From NCBI RefSeq assembly GCF_015223055.1, contig NZ_JADFBX010000002.1, positions 434,001 to 498,000 on the forward strand: a DNA stretch of 64,000 nucleotides, given 5' to 3'. How positions within the stretch are numbered: the stretch's first letter is position 1; each line of letters begins with the position of its first letter. The notes beneath the pieces are model-generated. The model worked only from the letters and a program-made list of their open reading frames with translations, did not search any database and had not been told where the DNA came from. Shown in pieces: positions 8,530 through 16,092 of this stretch. The DNA is from Pedobacter sp. MC2016-24. GTDB lineage: Bacteria > Bacteroidota > Bacteroidia > Sphingobacteriales > Sphingobacteriaceae. Made by a program: the position numbers and the translations under genes.

Positions 8530-9021
8530 TTACAAAGTTGCTGCAAATTCTGCCATTTTTAAAGCAGTGATTGCGGCTTCGTCACCCTTGTTGCCATGTT
8601 TGCCACCCGCACGATCGATGGCCTGTTGTTGGTCGTTAGTGGTTAATACACCAAATATAACTGGTTTGCTATACTTGATCCCCACTTGAGTAACACCATT
8701 TGCTACAGCATCACATATAAAGTCGAAATGTTTGGTTTCTCCCTGGATTACACAGCCGAGGCAAATTACAGCATCAAGTTCTGTATGTTTTTTCAGTAAG
8801 ATCTCTGCTGCGCCAGTCAATTCAAAGCTTCCGGGTACGGCTACAGAAAGTATATTTTCTGGTAATACACCATTTTGAGTTAAGGTTGCTAAAGCGCCAT
8901 TGTATAAAGCTCCGGTGATCTCTGCATTCCACTCTGCAACAGCTATTGCAATTTTGTAAGCACGACCATTTGGAACGGTAGTATGAGAGAAATCGGAGAG
9001 GTTTTTTAATTGTGTTGCCAT
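8530..9021 (-). CDS. ribH: 6,7-dimethyl-8-ribityllumazine synthase
   Basis: RibH condenses 5-amino-6-ribitylamino-uracil with dihydroxybutanone phosphate in the penultimate step of riboflavin synthesis, usually as a 60-subunit shell. The 163 residues contain the substrate-binding WNAEIT near 31, VPGSFELTGAAE near 63, CVIQGETKHFDFI near 90 with the catalytic histidine region, and PVIFGVLTTN near 120. The RAGGKHGNKGDEAA segment binds phosphate. It is a single gene here with no other riboflavin genes nearby. The -7 box TAAGTTTG ends 4 nt before the ATG. Confidence 0.97.
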   Translation of the reverse strand: MATQLKNLSDFSHTTVPNGRAYKIAIAVAEWNAEITGALYNGALATLTQNGVLPENILSVAVPGSFELTGAAEILLKKHTELDAVICLGCVIQGETKHFDFICDAVANGVTQVGIKYSKPVIFGVLTTNDQQQAIDRAGGKHGNKGDEAAITALKMAEFAATL

Positions 9022-9025
9022 AATA

Positions 9026-9033
9026 CAAACTTA
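9026..9033 (-). promoter_or_regulatory. -7 promoter box of ribH (TAAGTTTG)
   Basis: Minus-strand TAAGTTTG is a full match to TAnnTTTG and is followed by TATT and the ribH ATG. The 4-nt spacing equals that at lipA and suggests a leaderless transcript. Confidence 0.55.
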
Positions 9034-9163
9034 GCTAAAATTTCAGAAATGCTGAAGTTCTACTTAGGTTAAAGCCGTTTGTTGTGTTAAATTCAGCAGG
9101 ACGGAATGTGTTAAACCCAATGCGTTAAACCTGATGTATTAAAAGACTTTGTATGACCTGCAT

Positions 9164-9194
9164 AAAAAAAAGGCCAGCATTGCTGCCGGCCTTT
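9164..9194 (-). terminator. rho-independent terminator of the TPR gene
   Basis: On the minus strand AAAGGCC (9194-9188) pairs with GGCCTTT (9175-9169), with further pairing towards the loop, and a run of T follows down to 9164. It lies 19 nt after the stop of the TPR protein gene. Confidence 0.85.
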
Positions 9195-9213
9195 CCAATA
9201 TAATTTGTTCTGT

Positions 9214-9882
9214 TTATTTAACTTGTGCATTTGCACGAGCAATATACTCATCAATCATTGTCGCTTCCTGGCTTTCAGGATACTGCGTTTTGATCTTGGT
9301 ATATGCTTCTTCAGCGGATTTAAAGTCTTTCAGGTTCTCATAAACCAATCCTAGTTTTTTAAGGAACATTGGAGAAGTGAATTTATTGCTTGCTTTATCA
9401 GCTGCTTTCTTATAATAAGTAGCAGCTTGTTTCATGTCTTTCAATTCGCTATAGGCATCACCCAATAAGCCTAAAGCCAATGGATCGATCACTGCACTAC
9501 CAGTTTCAGCATATTTACCTAAAAACTCAGAAGCTTTTTTGTACTCGCCTTTACGTAAATAAATACCACCCAGATATAAATTAGCCAGGTTAGCAGATTT
9601 GGTATTGTTATACTCATCTGCAATCTTCTCTAATCCAGGGTAACCACCTTCGCCATTGATTGCTTTGTTAGCCAAAGAATCTGTGCCAATAAGCTGTTCA
9701 GCTCTGAACATTTGCTTAGACGCTTCTTCAGCCCTGTTTTTAAGATATACATTTTGATACCAAAAGTAAACTCCTATCAATAAGATGATTGCGCCTGCAA
9801 TAAATAAAAGGCTTTTTGAGTTTTCTTCTAAAAAAGAACCCTTTCTTACCGGTTGATTTATTTCTTTTTCTGTTGTGGACAT
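9214..9882 (-). CDS. membrane-anchored tetratricopeptide repeat protein (YfgM-like)
   Basis: A 222-residue protein with a short cytoplasmic N terminus, one transmembrane helix near residues 24-42 (SLLFIAGAIILLIGVYFWYQ), and an extracytoplasmic part of about four TPR-like helix pairs. Examples are ANLYLGGIYLRKGEYKKASE and the repeat beginning GLVYENLKDFKSAEEAY. It resembles the YfgM/TPR_21 group, which in other bacteria is associated with periplasmic chaperones. The frame is open to 9909, but a complete promoter (TTG-N19-TATTTTTG) at 9907-9936 would lie inside that longer gene, so I start at the ATG of 9882. It is divergent from recF. Confidence 0.85.
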   Translation of the reverse strand: MSTTEKEINQPVRKGSFLEENSKSLLFIAGAIILLIGVYFWYQNVYLKNRAEEASKQMFRAEQLIGTDSLANKAINGEGGYPGLEKIADEYNNTKSANLANLYLGGIYLRKGEYKKASEFLGKYAETGSAVIDPLALGLLGDAYSELKDMKQAATYYKKAADKASNKFTSPMFLKKLGLVYENLKDFKSAEEAYTKIKTQYPESQEATMIDEYIARANAQVK

Positions 9883-9906
9883 TTTATTTAAAAAAATTAA
9901 GGATTG

Positions 9907-9936
9907 CAAAAATACATTTTTACATCAAAGTATCAA
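9907..9936 (-). promoter_or_regulatory. promoter of the TPR gene
   Basis: On the minus strand TTG (9936-9934), exactly 19 nt, then TATTTTTG (9914-9907): a full match to the Bacteroidota promoter. Transcription would start near 9903, about 20 nt before the ATG at 9882. Confidence 0.7.
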
Positions 9937-10043
9937 CCCCTTTTGCAAGTATTTAATTAAACTTTAATGAACTGAGCCTGAATTAGAAGCGTGAATAATC
10001 AAGAAATCAGTTGTAAGGCCTCAGAATTGACAAAGCTAAACGG

Positions 10044-10051
10044 TAACTTTG
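10044..10051 (+). promoter_or_regulatory. -7 promoter box of recF (TAACTTTG)
   Basis: TAACTTTG matches TAnnTTTG fully and ends 9 nt before the recF ATG. No well-spaced -33 TTG was found. Confidence 0.5.
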
Positions 10052-10060
10052 AATTGAATT

Positions 10061-11164
10061 ATGTGGTTAAAAAACATTACACTTCTTAATTTTAAGAATT
10101 ACGCAGATGCAAGTATCAGTTTCTCAAAGACGGTAAATGCTTTTGTAGGGGATAATGGGGCCGGTAAAACCAATTTGCTGGATGCCATCCATTACCTGTG
10201 CTTGTGTAAAGGCTATTTTAATCCGATTGACAGCCAGCAAATTAAAACCGGCGAGGATTTGTTTCTGATCCAGGGTGATTTTGACCGCAAGGAAAAAAAT
10301 GAAAAGATCACCTGTGGGGTAAAAAGGAATCAGAAAAAACAGTTTAAGCGCAATAAAAAGGAGTACGATAAACTGGCCAATCACATCGGTTTGTTTCCTT
10401 TGGTTATGATTTCTCCTTATGATACCAATATCATTATGGAGGGAAGTGAAGAACGCCGTCGCTTTATGGACAATGTAATTTCGCAGACCGATACGCATTA
10501 CCTGGACGAGCTGATTTTATACAACCGCCATCTGCTCAACAGAAATGCATTATTGAAGCAAATTGCGCTGACCCGAAGTTATGATCCGACCTTACTGGAA
10601 ATTTACAATGAACAACTGGTGCAATCCGGTGATAAAATCTTTGCCAAAAGGAAACAGTTTATGGAGGACTTTATTCCGCTGTTTGATCATTATTACCAGT
10701 TTTTAACGGAAGATAAAGAGCAGGTTAGTTTACAATATCAAAGCCAGCTAAGTGATACGCCATTTGAAAAATTGCTGCAGCAGTCTATAGAAAAAGATAA
10801 AGTGCTGGAAAGGACAACCACAGGTATTCATAAAGATGAACTGGTATTTACCATCACGGAAATGCCTTTAAAGAAGTTTGGATCGCAGGGACAGCAAAAA
10901 TCCTTTTTAATTGCACTGAAATTGGCACAATATGCTTATCTTCAGAAGTATAAAGGCTTTAAGCCCTTGCTGCTGCTAGATGATATTTTTGATAAACTAG
11001 ATGACCGGCGCTTGCATAAACTGATGCAAATGGTGTCTCATCATGATTTTGGACAGATCTTTATTACGGATACGGGCAGGGAGCGGGTGCAAGCTGTATT
11101 TCACAAAATAGAAGTACCAATTACCCTATTTGAGGTAAATAACGGGGCAATACAACATGCGTAA
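10061..11164 (+). CDS. recF: DNA replication/repair protein RecF
   Basis: RecF is an SMC-like ATPase that loads RecA at single-strand gaps through the RecFOR pathway. The 367 residues carry Walker A GDNGAGKTNLLDAI near 29, the early motif LLNFKNY, the ABC-type signature region GSQGQQKSFLIALKLAQ near 282 and Walker B LLLLDDIFDKLD near 306. It overlaps the following DUF721 gene by 8 nt, so the two are translationally coupled. Such a recF-DUF721 pairing occurs in many bacteria. Confidence 0.97.
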   Translation: MWLKNITLLNFKNYADASISFSKTVNAFVGDNGAGKTNLLDAIHYLCLCKGYFNPIDSQQIKTGEDLFLIQGDFDRKEKNEKITCGVKRNQKKQFKRNKKEYDKLANHIGLFPLVMISPYDTNIIMEGSEERRRFMDNVISQTDTHYLDELILYNRHLLNRNALLKQIALTRSYDPTLLEIYNEQLVQSGDKIFAKRKQFMEDFIPLFDHYYQFLTEDKEQVSLQYQSQLSDTPFEKLLQQSIEKDKVLERTTTGIHKDELVFTITEMPLKKFGSQGQQKSFLIALKLAQYAYLQKYKGFKPLLLLDDIFDKLDDRRLHKLMQMVSHHDFGQIFITDTGRERVQAVFHKIEVPITLFEVNNGAIQHA

Positions 11165-11447
11165 ACCAAATGACATCACCTTAAAAGAAGGTATCGGGAA
11201 ATTACTTAATGTATATAAGCTGAAAGGCAAGTTTGATGAAACTTCGGTTGTCGCCTTGTGGCCTGACCTGATGGGAAAGGCGATCGCGAACAGAACTACA
11301 CAGATTTACGTCTCACAAAAAAAATTATTTGTACGTATTGAATCTTCTGTGATTAAAAATGAGCTTTTAATGGTCAAAACCGGCATCATTCAAAAAATTA
11401 ATGAACGTGCCGGTTCTGAAGTGATTTTGGAAATTATTTTCTTGTAG
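11157..11447 (+). CDS. DUF721 (DciA-like) protein
   Basis: A 96-residue protein with the DUF721 core: WPDLMGKAIANRTTQIYV near residue 31 and LFVRIESSVIKNELLMVK near 55, ending in a hydrophobic strand. The family includes DciA, the loader of replicative helicase in bacteria without DnaC, and its fold resembles a KH domain. The 8-nt overlap with recF argues for a joint role in replication or repair. In Bacteroidota the short form seen here is usual. I infer the function from the family only. Confidence 0.85.
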   Translation: MRKPNDITLKEGIGKLLNVYKLKGKFDETSVVALWPDLMGKAIANRTTQIYVSQKKLFVRIESSVIKNELLMVKTGIIQKINERAGSEVILEIIFL

Positions 11448-11454
11448 CCTGGAT

Positions 11455-11628
11455 TTAACCACCGAATATCTTGCTGATGATCCAGATGACCAGTGCGAGC
11501 ACCAATACAACTACTATAATCCCGGTCCACAGACCCGCTTTGAAAATGCCTTGAACCAATTCGCAACTCATTAAAGTTGTGGACAGGAAGGCAATGATTG
11601 CCAATGGTAAATATCTTTTAGTCATCAT
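11455..11628 (-). CDS. very small lipoprotein with one transmembrane helix (57 aa)
   Basis: The minus strand from the ATG at 11628 (or 11625) to the TAA at 11455-11457 encodes 57 residues. The N terminus is a lipoprotein signal ending LMSC (cysteine 22). The rest is a short linker, GIFKAGLWTG, and a strongly hydrophobic helix near 36-51, ending SKIFGG. Closely similar proteins are widespread in Bacteroidota and often carry the unsupported label 'phosphatidate cytidylyltransferase'; no such enzyme could fit in 57 residues. The function is unknown. The gene is convergent with the DUF721 gene. Confidence 0.72.
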   Translation of the reverse strand: MMTKRYLPLAIIAFLSTTLMSCELVQGIFKAGLWTGIIVVVLVLALVIWIISKIFGG

Positions 11629-11680
11629 AGGTTATGTTTTTTTTAACAACAAATAACCCACACAATGGTTTTAGGGATAT

Positions 11681-12424
11681 CTATTTTCCGTTTACTTTCA
11701 GCAATTCGATATCAAAGATCAGGGTACTGTATGGTGGAATATCTTGTCCGGCACCACGTTCTCCATAAGCCATTTGGTATGGAATAAAGAATTTATATTT
11801 TGAACCAGGGGTCATCAATTGTACGCCTTCAGTCCAGCCTTTAATCACGCCGTTTAGCGGTAAGGATAATGGCTCATTACGATCGTAAGAACTATCGAAT
11901 TTTTTACCATCTAATAAAGTTCCGGTATAGTGAACCAGTACAGTGTCAGTAGCGGTTGGTTTAACACCCTGGCCTTCTTTAACCACAATATATTGTAGGC
12001 CGCTTGGCGTAACTTTAACACCAGCTTGCTTTTTGTTCTGCTCTAAAAACGTTTTACCCGCAGCAATATTCCCGGAGAATTTTTGCTTGCTGGCATTTTC
12101 TATGATTTTCATAATGGCAGCCTGGGATTTATCTGAGCTTAAAGCCAGGGGTTTTCCTTCAAAAGTATCTTTAAGGCCTTTAATTAACAGATCGTAATTC
12201 AAATGGGTTACTCCATTTCCTTTTAAATTGCCACCCATGCTGGTTCCAAAAGCATAACTTGCTGAATCCAGTGCTGATTTTAAGGTTGCAGCCGGGCCGG
12301 CCTTAACTGGCGCTTTACGAGTAACCGTTGTTTTTTTTGTGGTTGTAGTGGTAGTTTTCTTGGTTTGAGCCAGTGCAGAGAAGGCACACAGCGGAAGCAT
12401 GAGCGTAATGATAACTTTCTTCAT
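11681..12424 (-). CDS. exported FKBP-type peptidyl-prolyl cis-trans isomerase
   Basis: A 247-residue exported protein. The signal peptide is MKKVIITLMLPLCAFSALA, and it is followed by a Thr/Lys-rich low-complexity linker of about 25 residues. An FKBP N-terminal dimerisation region (about 48-130) and an FKBP catalytic domain (about 140-247) follow. The catalytic domain includes VLVHYTGTLLDGKKFDSSY, IKGWTEGVQLM and AYGERGAGQDIPP. This is the layout of Mip/FkpA periplasmic prolyl isomerases that help outer-membrane and secreted proteins fold. The terminator at 12464-12496 separates it from ndk. Confidence 0.93.
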   Translation of the reverse strand: MKKVIITLMLPLCAFSALAQTKKTTTTTTKKTTVTRKAPVKAGPAATLKSALDSASYAFGTSMGGNLKGNGVTHLNYDLLIKGLKDTFEGKPLALSSDKSQAAIMKIIENASKQKFSGNIAAGKTFLEQNKKQAGVKVTPSGLQYIVVKEGQGVKPTATDTVLVHYTGTLLDGKKFDSSYDRNEPLSLPLNGVIKGWTEGVQLMTPGSKYKFFIPYQMAYGERGAGQDIPPYSTLIFDIELLKVNGK

Positions 12425-12463
12425 TGAGTTTTATTTGTTTTGGCGAAAGGTACAAACTTTTAC

Positions 12464-12496
12464 AAAAAAAAATAAGCACCTTTTGGGTGCTTATTT
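12464..12496 (-). terminator. rho-independent terminator between ndk and the FKBP gene
   Basis: A perfect 11-bp stem (12470-12480 with 12486-12496, AAATAAGCACC) with a five-base loop. On the minus strand it is followed by a run of T to 12464, so it would end ndk mRNA. Confidence 0.85.
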
Positions 12497-12542
12497 TTTG
12501 CTCAGTCATCATGAACCTTAGCTTTATAGCTAACAATAAATT

Positions 12543-12962
12543 CTAGAACCTCTCGTCAGCACTGAAAAAGAAGTCGCCTTCAATCTGTGCATTCTCATCA
12601 GAGTCAGATCCGTGAACTGCATTTGCATCAATAGATTTTGCATATTTCTGACGGATAGTTCCTTCAGCAGCTTCAGCAGGATTGGTTGCGCCAATTAATT
12701 TTCTGAAATCTTCGATTGCATTGTCTTTTTCAAGGATCGCAGCTACGATTGGTCCTGAAGACATGAATTCAACCAGGTCTTTATAGAAAGGGCGTGCAGC
12801 ATGAACTTCGTAAAATTTACCAGCAGTCTCCGCAGTTAATTTAGTGTATTTTAGGGCAATGATCTTAAAGCCAGCAGCAGTGATGTCATTGATTATTGCA
12901 CCAATATGGCCATTTGCTACCGCATCAGGCTTAATCATTGTAAAAGTTCTGTTTGTAGTCAT
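12543..12962 (-). CDS. ndk: nucleoside-diphosphate kinase
   Basis: Ndk transfers the terminal phosphate of ATP to other NDPs through a phosphohistidine. The 139 residues begin with [16 protein letters not shown] and carry the active-site histidine in [14 protein letters not shown] near residue 116. [19 protein letters not shown] forms the nucleotide-binding helix region. The insertion and the C-terminal end FFFSADERF are typical of Bacteroidota forms. A single-gene unit: its own -7 box lies at 12982-12989 and a terminator follows it. Confidence 0.97.
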   Translation of the reverse strand: MTTNRTFTMIKPDAVANGHIGAIINDITAAGFKIIALKYTKLTAETAGKFYEVHAARPFYKDLVEFMSSGPIVAAILEKDNAIEDFRKLIGATNPAEAAEGTIRQKYAKSIDANAVHGSDSDENAQIEGDFFFSADERF

Positions 12963-12981
12963 CTTTTTGTTTATTTTTTTG

Positions 12982-12989
12982 CAAAATTA
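12982..12989 (-). promoter_or_regulatory. -7 promoter box of ndk (TAATTTTG)
   Basis: Minus-strand TAATTTTG is a full TAnnTTTG match, 19 nt upstream of the ndk ATG. A TTG occurs further upstream at 25 nt rather than 19 nt. Confidence 0.45.
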
Positions 12990-13085
12990 CATTTTATACC
13001 GTTAATATTATAGTCAAGTTCAACATCCATTTTGAATTCACCTTAAGCGGTAAAATATAATAGGTGTCAATTGTCATTAAATTAT

Positions 13086-13093
13086 TAGCTTTG
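13086..13093 (+). promoter_or_regulatory. -7 promoter box of nrnA (TAGCTTTG)
   Basis: TAGCTTTG matches TAnnTTTG and ends 8 nt before the ATG at 13102. At the -33 position only GTG is present. Confidence 0.45.
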
Positions 13094-13101
13094 CAGCGAA
13101 T

Positions 13102-14112
13102 ATGCTATCTATTTCAGAACTAAAGTCTTTGCTGGCGACGCCACAAAAAATCGTAATTACAACGCACCATAAACCAGATGGGGATGCGATGGGCTCTTCT
13201 TTGGGTTTATATGCTTACCTGATTCAGAAAGGGCACCATGTAAAAGTCATTACCCCAACAGATTATCCTTACTTTTTGCATTGGATGCCTAACAATTCCG
13301 ATGTGTTGATCTATACAGATGATAAGGAGCAGTCTGCAAAACTGGTAGACGAAGCTGCTATTATTTTTTGCCTGGATTTCAATACGCTCAGCCGTATCAA
13401 TGAACTTGGTGAATTGGTAAGAGCTTCAGGTTCAGTAAAAGTGATGATTGATCACCATTTGGATCCGGAAGATTTTGACGATTACCGCCATTGGAGTATC
13501 AATGCCTGCGCTGCAGCGCAATTGGTGTATGATTTTATTGTGAATGAGTTAGAAGATGGTAGTTTCCTGAATAAAGATATTGCCACTTGTCTGTATACCG
13601 GAATTATGACAGATTCGGGTTCATTCAGATTTGAATCTGCCAATTCAACGGTATATCGAATTGCGGCAGATTTAATTGATCTGGGTGCAGAGCACTGGAG
13701 AATACATCAATTGGTGTATGACAATGCGACGGAAAACCGTTTGCGTTTTCTGGGCCATTGCCTGAGTAATAAATTGGAGATCTTAAGAGAATTCAATACC
13801 GCAATTATTCCGGTAACTAAGGAAGAACTGAATTTCTATAACATCGTAACCGGAGATACAGAGGGAATTGTGAATTACGCCCTGTCTGTAAATGGGATCA
13901 AACTGGCTGCATTTATTATTGAAAGAACTGATAAAGTTAAATTATCTTTGCGCTCGACTGGGGATTTTCCCGCTAATGAGATTTGTAAGAAATATTTTAA
14001 TGGTGGTGGGCATCGCAATGCTGCCGGAGGATATTCTGATAAAAACTTAGCAGATACTGTAGCAGAATTTAAAGGTCTGCTTGGCGATTATAAAAACCAG
14101 TTACTACAATAA
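13102..14112 (+). CDS. nrnA: DHH-family phosphoesterase, NrnA-like oligoribonuclease/pAp phosphatase
   Basis: A 336-residue DHH/DHHA1 protein. The DHH domain has THHKPDGDAMGSSLGL near 20, the metal-binding FCLDFNT near 91, IDHHLDPEDF near 115 and GIMTDSGSFRF near 172. The C-terminal DHHA1 domain has the substrate loop NGGGHRNAAGG near 308. Proteins of this class degrade short RNAs from the 5' end, and many also hydrolyse 3'-phosphoadenosine 5'-phosphate or cyclic dinucleotide breakdown products. Which of these is the main substrate cannot be told from sequence. It is followed by an FKBP lipoprotein gene on the same strand after 75 nt. Confidence 0.9.
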   Translation: MLSISELKSLLATPQKIVITTHHKPDGDAMGSSLGLYAYLIQKGHHVKVITPTDYPYFLHWMPNNSDVLIYTDDKEQSAKLVDEAAIIFCLDFNTLSRINELGELVRASGSVKVMIDHHLDPEDFDDYRHWSINACAAAQLVYDFIVNELEDGSFLNKDIATCLYTGIMTDSGSFRFESANSTVYRIAADLIDLGAEHWRIHQLVYDNATENRLRFLGHCLSNKLEILREFNTAIIPVTKEELNFYNIVTGDTEGIVNYALSVNGIKLAAFIIERTDKVKLSLRSTGDFPANEICKKYFNGGGHRNAAGGYSDKNLADTVAEFKGLLGDYKNQLLQ

Positions 14113-14187
14113 AAGCTGCGGCTTTATAGCAAATAACTAAAAGGTAAAATAAATATAAAACGAACAAAAAATAATTTAAAAAACCAC

Positions 14188-15198
14188 ATGAAGAAAGGTA
14201 TAGTGATTCTTTTCGCAGCTACACTTGGGCTAGCTGCTTGTAACAACTACAAAAAAGGTCCGGGAGGCCTGTCTTACATCATCCATAAGGATGGCGGGAA
14301 AGCTAAAATTAAAGAAGGTGATATCGTTAAATTGAACTATATCCAGAAAAGTGAGAAAGATTCGGTGATGTTAAATACCTGGGACAACGATCAACCAGCT
14401 GTTTTTCCTGTTGCTAAAAAAATGTATGCAGGTGACATGAATGACGTGTTGACTTTATTCGGAGAAGGTGATAGTGCTACATTCAAATTGGATTTAGATA
14501 CGATGGCTAAACACTCTGGTCAGCCAAAACCTGCTGGTAGCAAAGATAAATACATTGTATTTACAGTTAAAATTGAAAAAGTATTGTCTAAAAAAGCTGG
14601 TGAAGCAGATTCTACTTTCCAAAAAGGTGCTAGAGATTTCTTTGAAAAAGATTACAAAGCAAGCATGGAAATAAAGAAAAATGCTGAAGCTGGTAAAATC
14701 AAAAAATATATTGCTGATAATAACCTGAAAACTACAACTACCGCTTCTGGTTTACAATATGTAATCAGCAAGCCGGGTGATGCTGTAAAACCAGCTATCG
14801 GTGATACCATGATGGTTATTTATACTGGTAAATTGACTACTAAAAAATCTGACGGTAAAGACAACATCTTCGATACAAGTGATGAGAAAATTGCTAAAGC
14901 ATCAGGTAAATACAATGCAATGGCACAATATGGCCCCCGTGCAATTACTTTAGGAAGAGCAATTCCTGGATTTGACGAAGGTTTGCAATTGATTGGTAAA
15001 GGTGGTAAAATTACCTTAATTATTCCTTCAGTTTTAGCTTATGGCGAAGGTGGTATGCCTCAGGGTGGTATCAGTCCTTTCTCTCCATTGGTATTTGAAG
15101 TTGAATTGGCAGACATTAAAAAACCTAGTGCTGCTCCGGTAGCTGCACCAGGAGCAGTAGCAGTTCCAACTGCTCCGGCTCAACCTACAAAGAAATAA
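14188..15198 (+). CDS. FKBP-type prolyl isomerase lipoprotein with two FKBP-like domains
   Basis: A 336-residue lipoprotein. The signal MKKGIVILFAATLGLAAC ends in a lipobox cysteine at 18. A first FKBP-like region (about 45-130: GDIVKLNYIQKSEKDSVM) lacks the clear catalytic pocket and is probably degenerate. A helical linker with many Lys and Ala residues follows. The second FKBP domain (about 180-310) has MMVIYTGKL, IPGFDEGLQLIGKGGK and AYGEGGMPQGG. The tail is rich in Pro, Ala and Val. The gliding-motility protein GldI is also an FKBP lipoprotein, but no other gld gene is near, so I keep the general name. A strong terminator follows. Confidence 0.88.
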   Translation: MKKGIVILFAATLGLAACNNYKKGPGGLSYIIHKDGGKAKIKEGDIVKLNYIQKSEKDSVMLNTWDNDQPAVFPVAKKMYAGDMNDVLTLFGEGDSATFKLDLDTMAKHSGQPKPAGSKDKYIVFTVKIEKVLSKKAGEADSTFQKGARDFFEKDYKASMEIKKNAEAGKIKKYIADNNLKTTTTASGLQYVISKPGDAVKPAIGDTMMVIYTGKLTTKKSDGKDNIFDTSDEKIAKASGKYNAMAQYGPRAITLGRAIPGFDEGLQLIGKGGKITLIIPSVLAYGEGGMPQGGISPFSPLVFEVELADIKKPSAAPVAAPGAVAVPTAPAQPTKK

Positions 15199-15229
15199 GT
15201 ACAAGCCCTCAATAGGGATTATAAATTTT

Positions 15230-15272
15230 AGAAAAGCCTTGTCCATATCATTTGGGCAAGGCTTTTCTATTA
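15230..15272 (+). terminator. rho-independent terminator of the FKBP lipoprotein gene
   Basis: Twelve perfect base pairs (15230-15241 with 15257-15268, AGAAAAGCCTTG), extended by three more with one wobble, followed by a T/A-rich tail. Confidence 0.85.
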
Positions 15273-15321
15273 TTAAACTTTTCTTAGTACACGCTTCCGT
15301 TGGTTTTTATTAACTTCGGCA

Positions 15322-16089
15322 ATGCGTTTAACTGACACACATACTCATCTGTATTACGAAACAGACGAGGAAAAACTGAACCAACTGATGCAGCGATGCT
15401 TCGATAATAACATTGACCGACTGTTTTTGCCGAATGTTGACCTTGCTTCTATCGCTAAAATTGATGCATTGGTAAAAAAATATCCCAACAATTGTTTTGC
15501 TATGGCCGGCTTACACCCTTGTGATGTAAAGGAAAATTACGAGCTTGTTCTGGATGAAATCTGCGAAAGCATGGTGGATCGTGATATCTATGCCATTGGC
15601 GAAATTGGAATTGACCTGCATTGGGATAAAACCACATTAGAAATTCAAAAGGCTGCTTTTCAGGAGCAGATCAAATGGGCAAAAGATATGGACTTACCCA
15701 TTGTGATCCATTGCCGGGAAGCTTTTGATGAGATTTTTGAGATTCTGGAAAAAGAAAAAGAGGAAAGCTTAAGAGGAATATTGCATTGTTTTACAGGAAA
15801 TGTAGCCCAGGCACAACAGGCAATCGATTTAGGCTTTTACCTGGGCATTGGGGGGGTAGTTACTTATAAAAAATCAGGATTGGATGAGGTGCTTAAGTCT
15901 GTGCCTTTAGACAAGCTGGTGTTGGAAACCGACTCCCCATATCTGGCTCCAGTACCCTATCGGGGTAAACCTAATGAAAGTAGTTATCTGGTTCATGTAG
16001 CCGATAAACTAGCCGAAATCTACCAAACCAGTGTAGAAGAAATCGCTGCAGTTACCACCGCAAACTCCATCAGCATTTTTAAAATCTAA
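15322..16089 (+). CDS. TatD-family metal-dependent DNase/hydrolase
   Basis: A 255-residue TIM-barrel hydrolase. Metal ligands are visible in order: TDTHTHLYYE near residue 4, GEIGIDLHWD near 92, PIVIHCREAFDE near 130, ILHCFTGN near 153 and LETDSPYLAPVPYRGKPNES near 203. TatD proteins are 3'-5' DNases or related deacylase-like hydrolases. In many bacteria, including this window, the gene precedes a type I asparaginase gene. That gene begins 3 nt after this stop, so the two form an operon. Confidence 0.93.
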   Translation: MRLTDTHTHLYYETDEEKLNQLMQRCFDNNIDRLFLPNVDLASIAKIDALVKKYPNNCFAMAGLHPCDVKENYELVLDEICESMVDRDIYAIGEIGIDLHWDKTTLEIQKAAFQEQIKWAKDMDLPIVIHCREAFDEIFEILEKEKEESLRGILHCFTGNVAQAQQAIDLGFYLGIGGVVTYKKSGLDEVLKSVPLDKLVLETDSPYLAPVPYRGKPNESSYLVHVADKLAEIYQTSVEEIAAVTTANSISIFKI

Positions 16090-16092
16090 ACA

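Noticed and set aside
9080..9145. Recurring GTTAAA words between ribH and the TPR gene as a regulatory array
   Set aside because: Short, imperfect and AT-rich; no consistent spacing, so chance is the simpler explanation.
14188..15198. FKBP lipoprotein as GldI of the gliding machinery
   Set aside because: The FKBP lipoprotein architecture is similar, but no other gliding genes are nearby and the two-domain layout is not specific.
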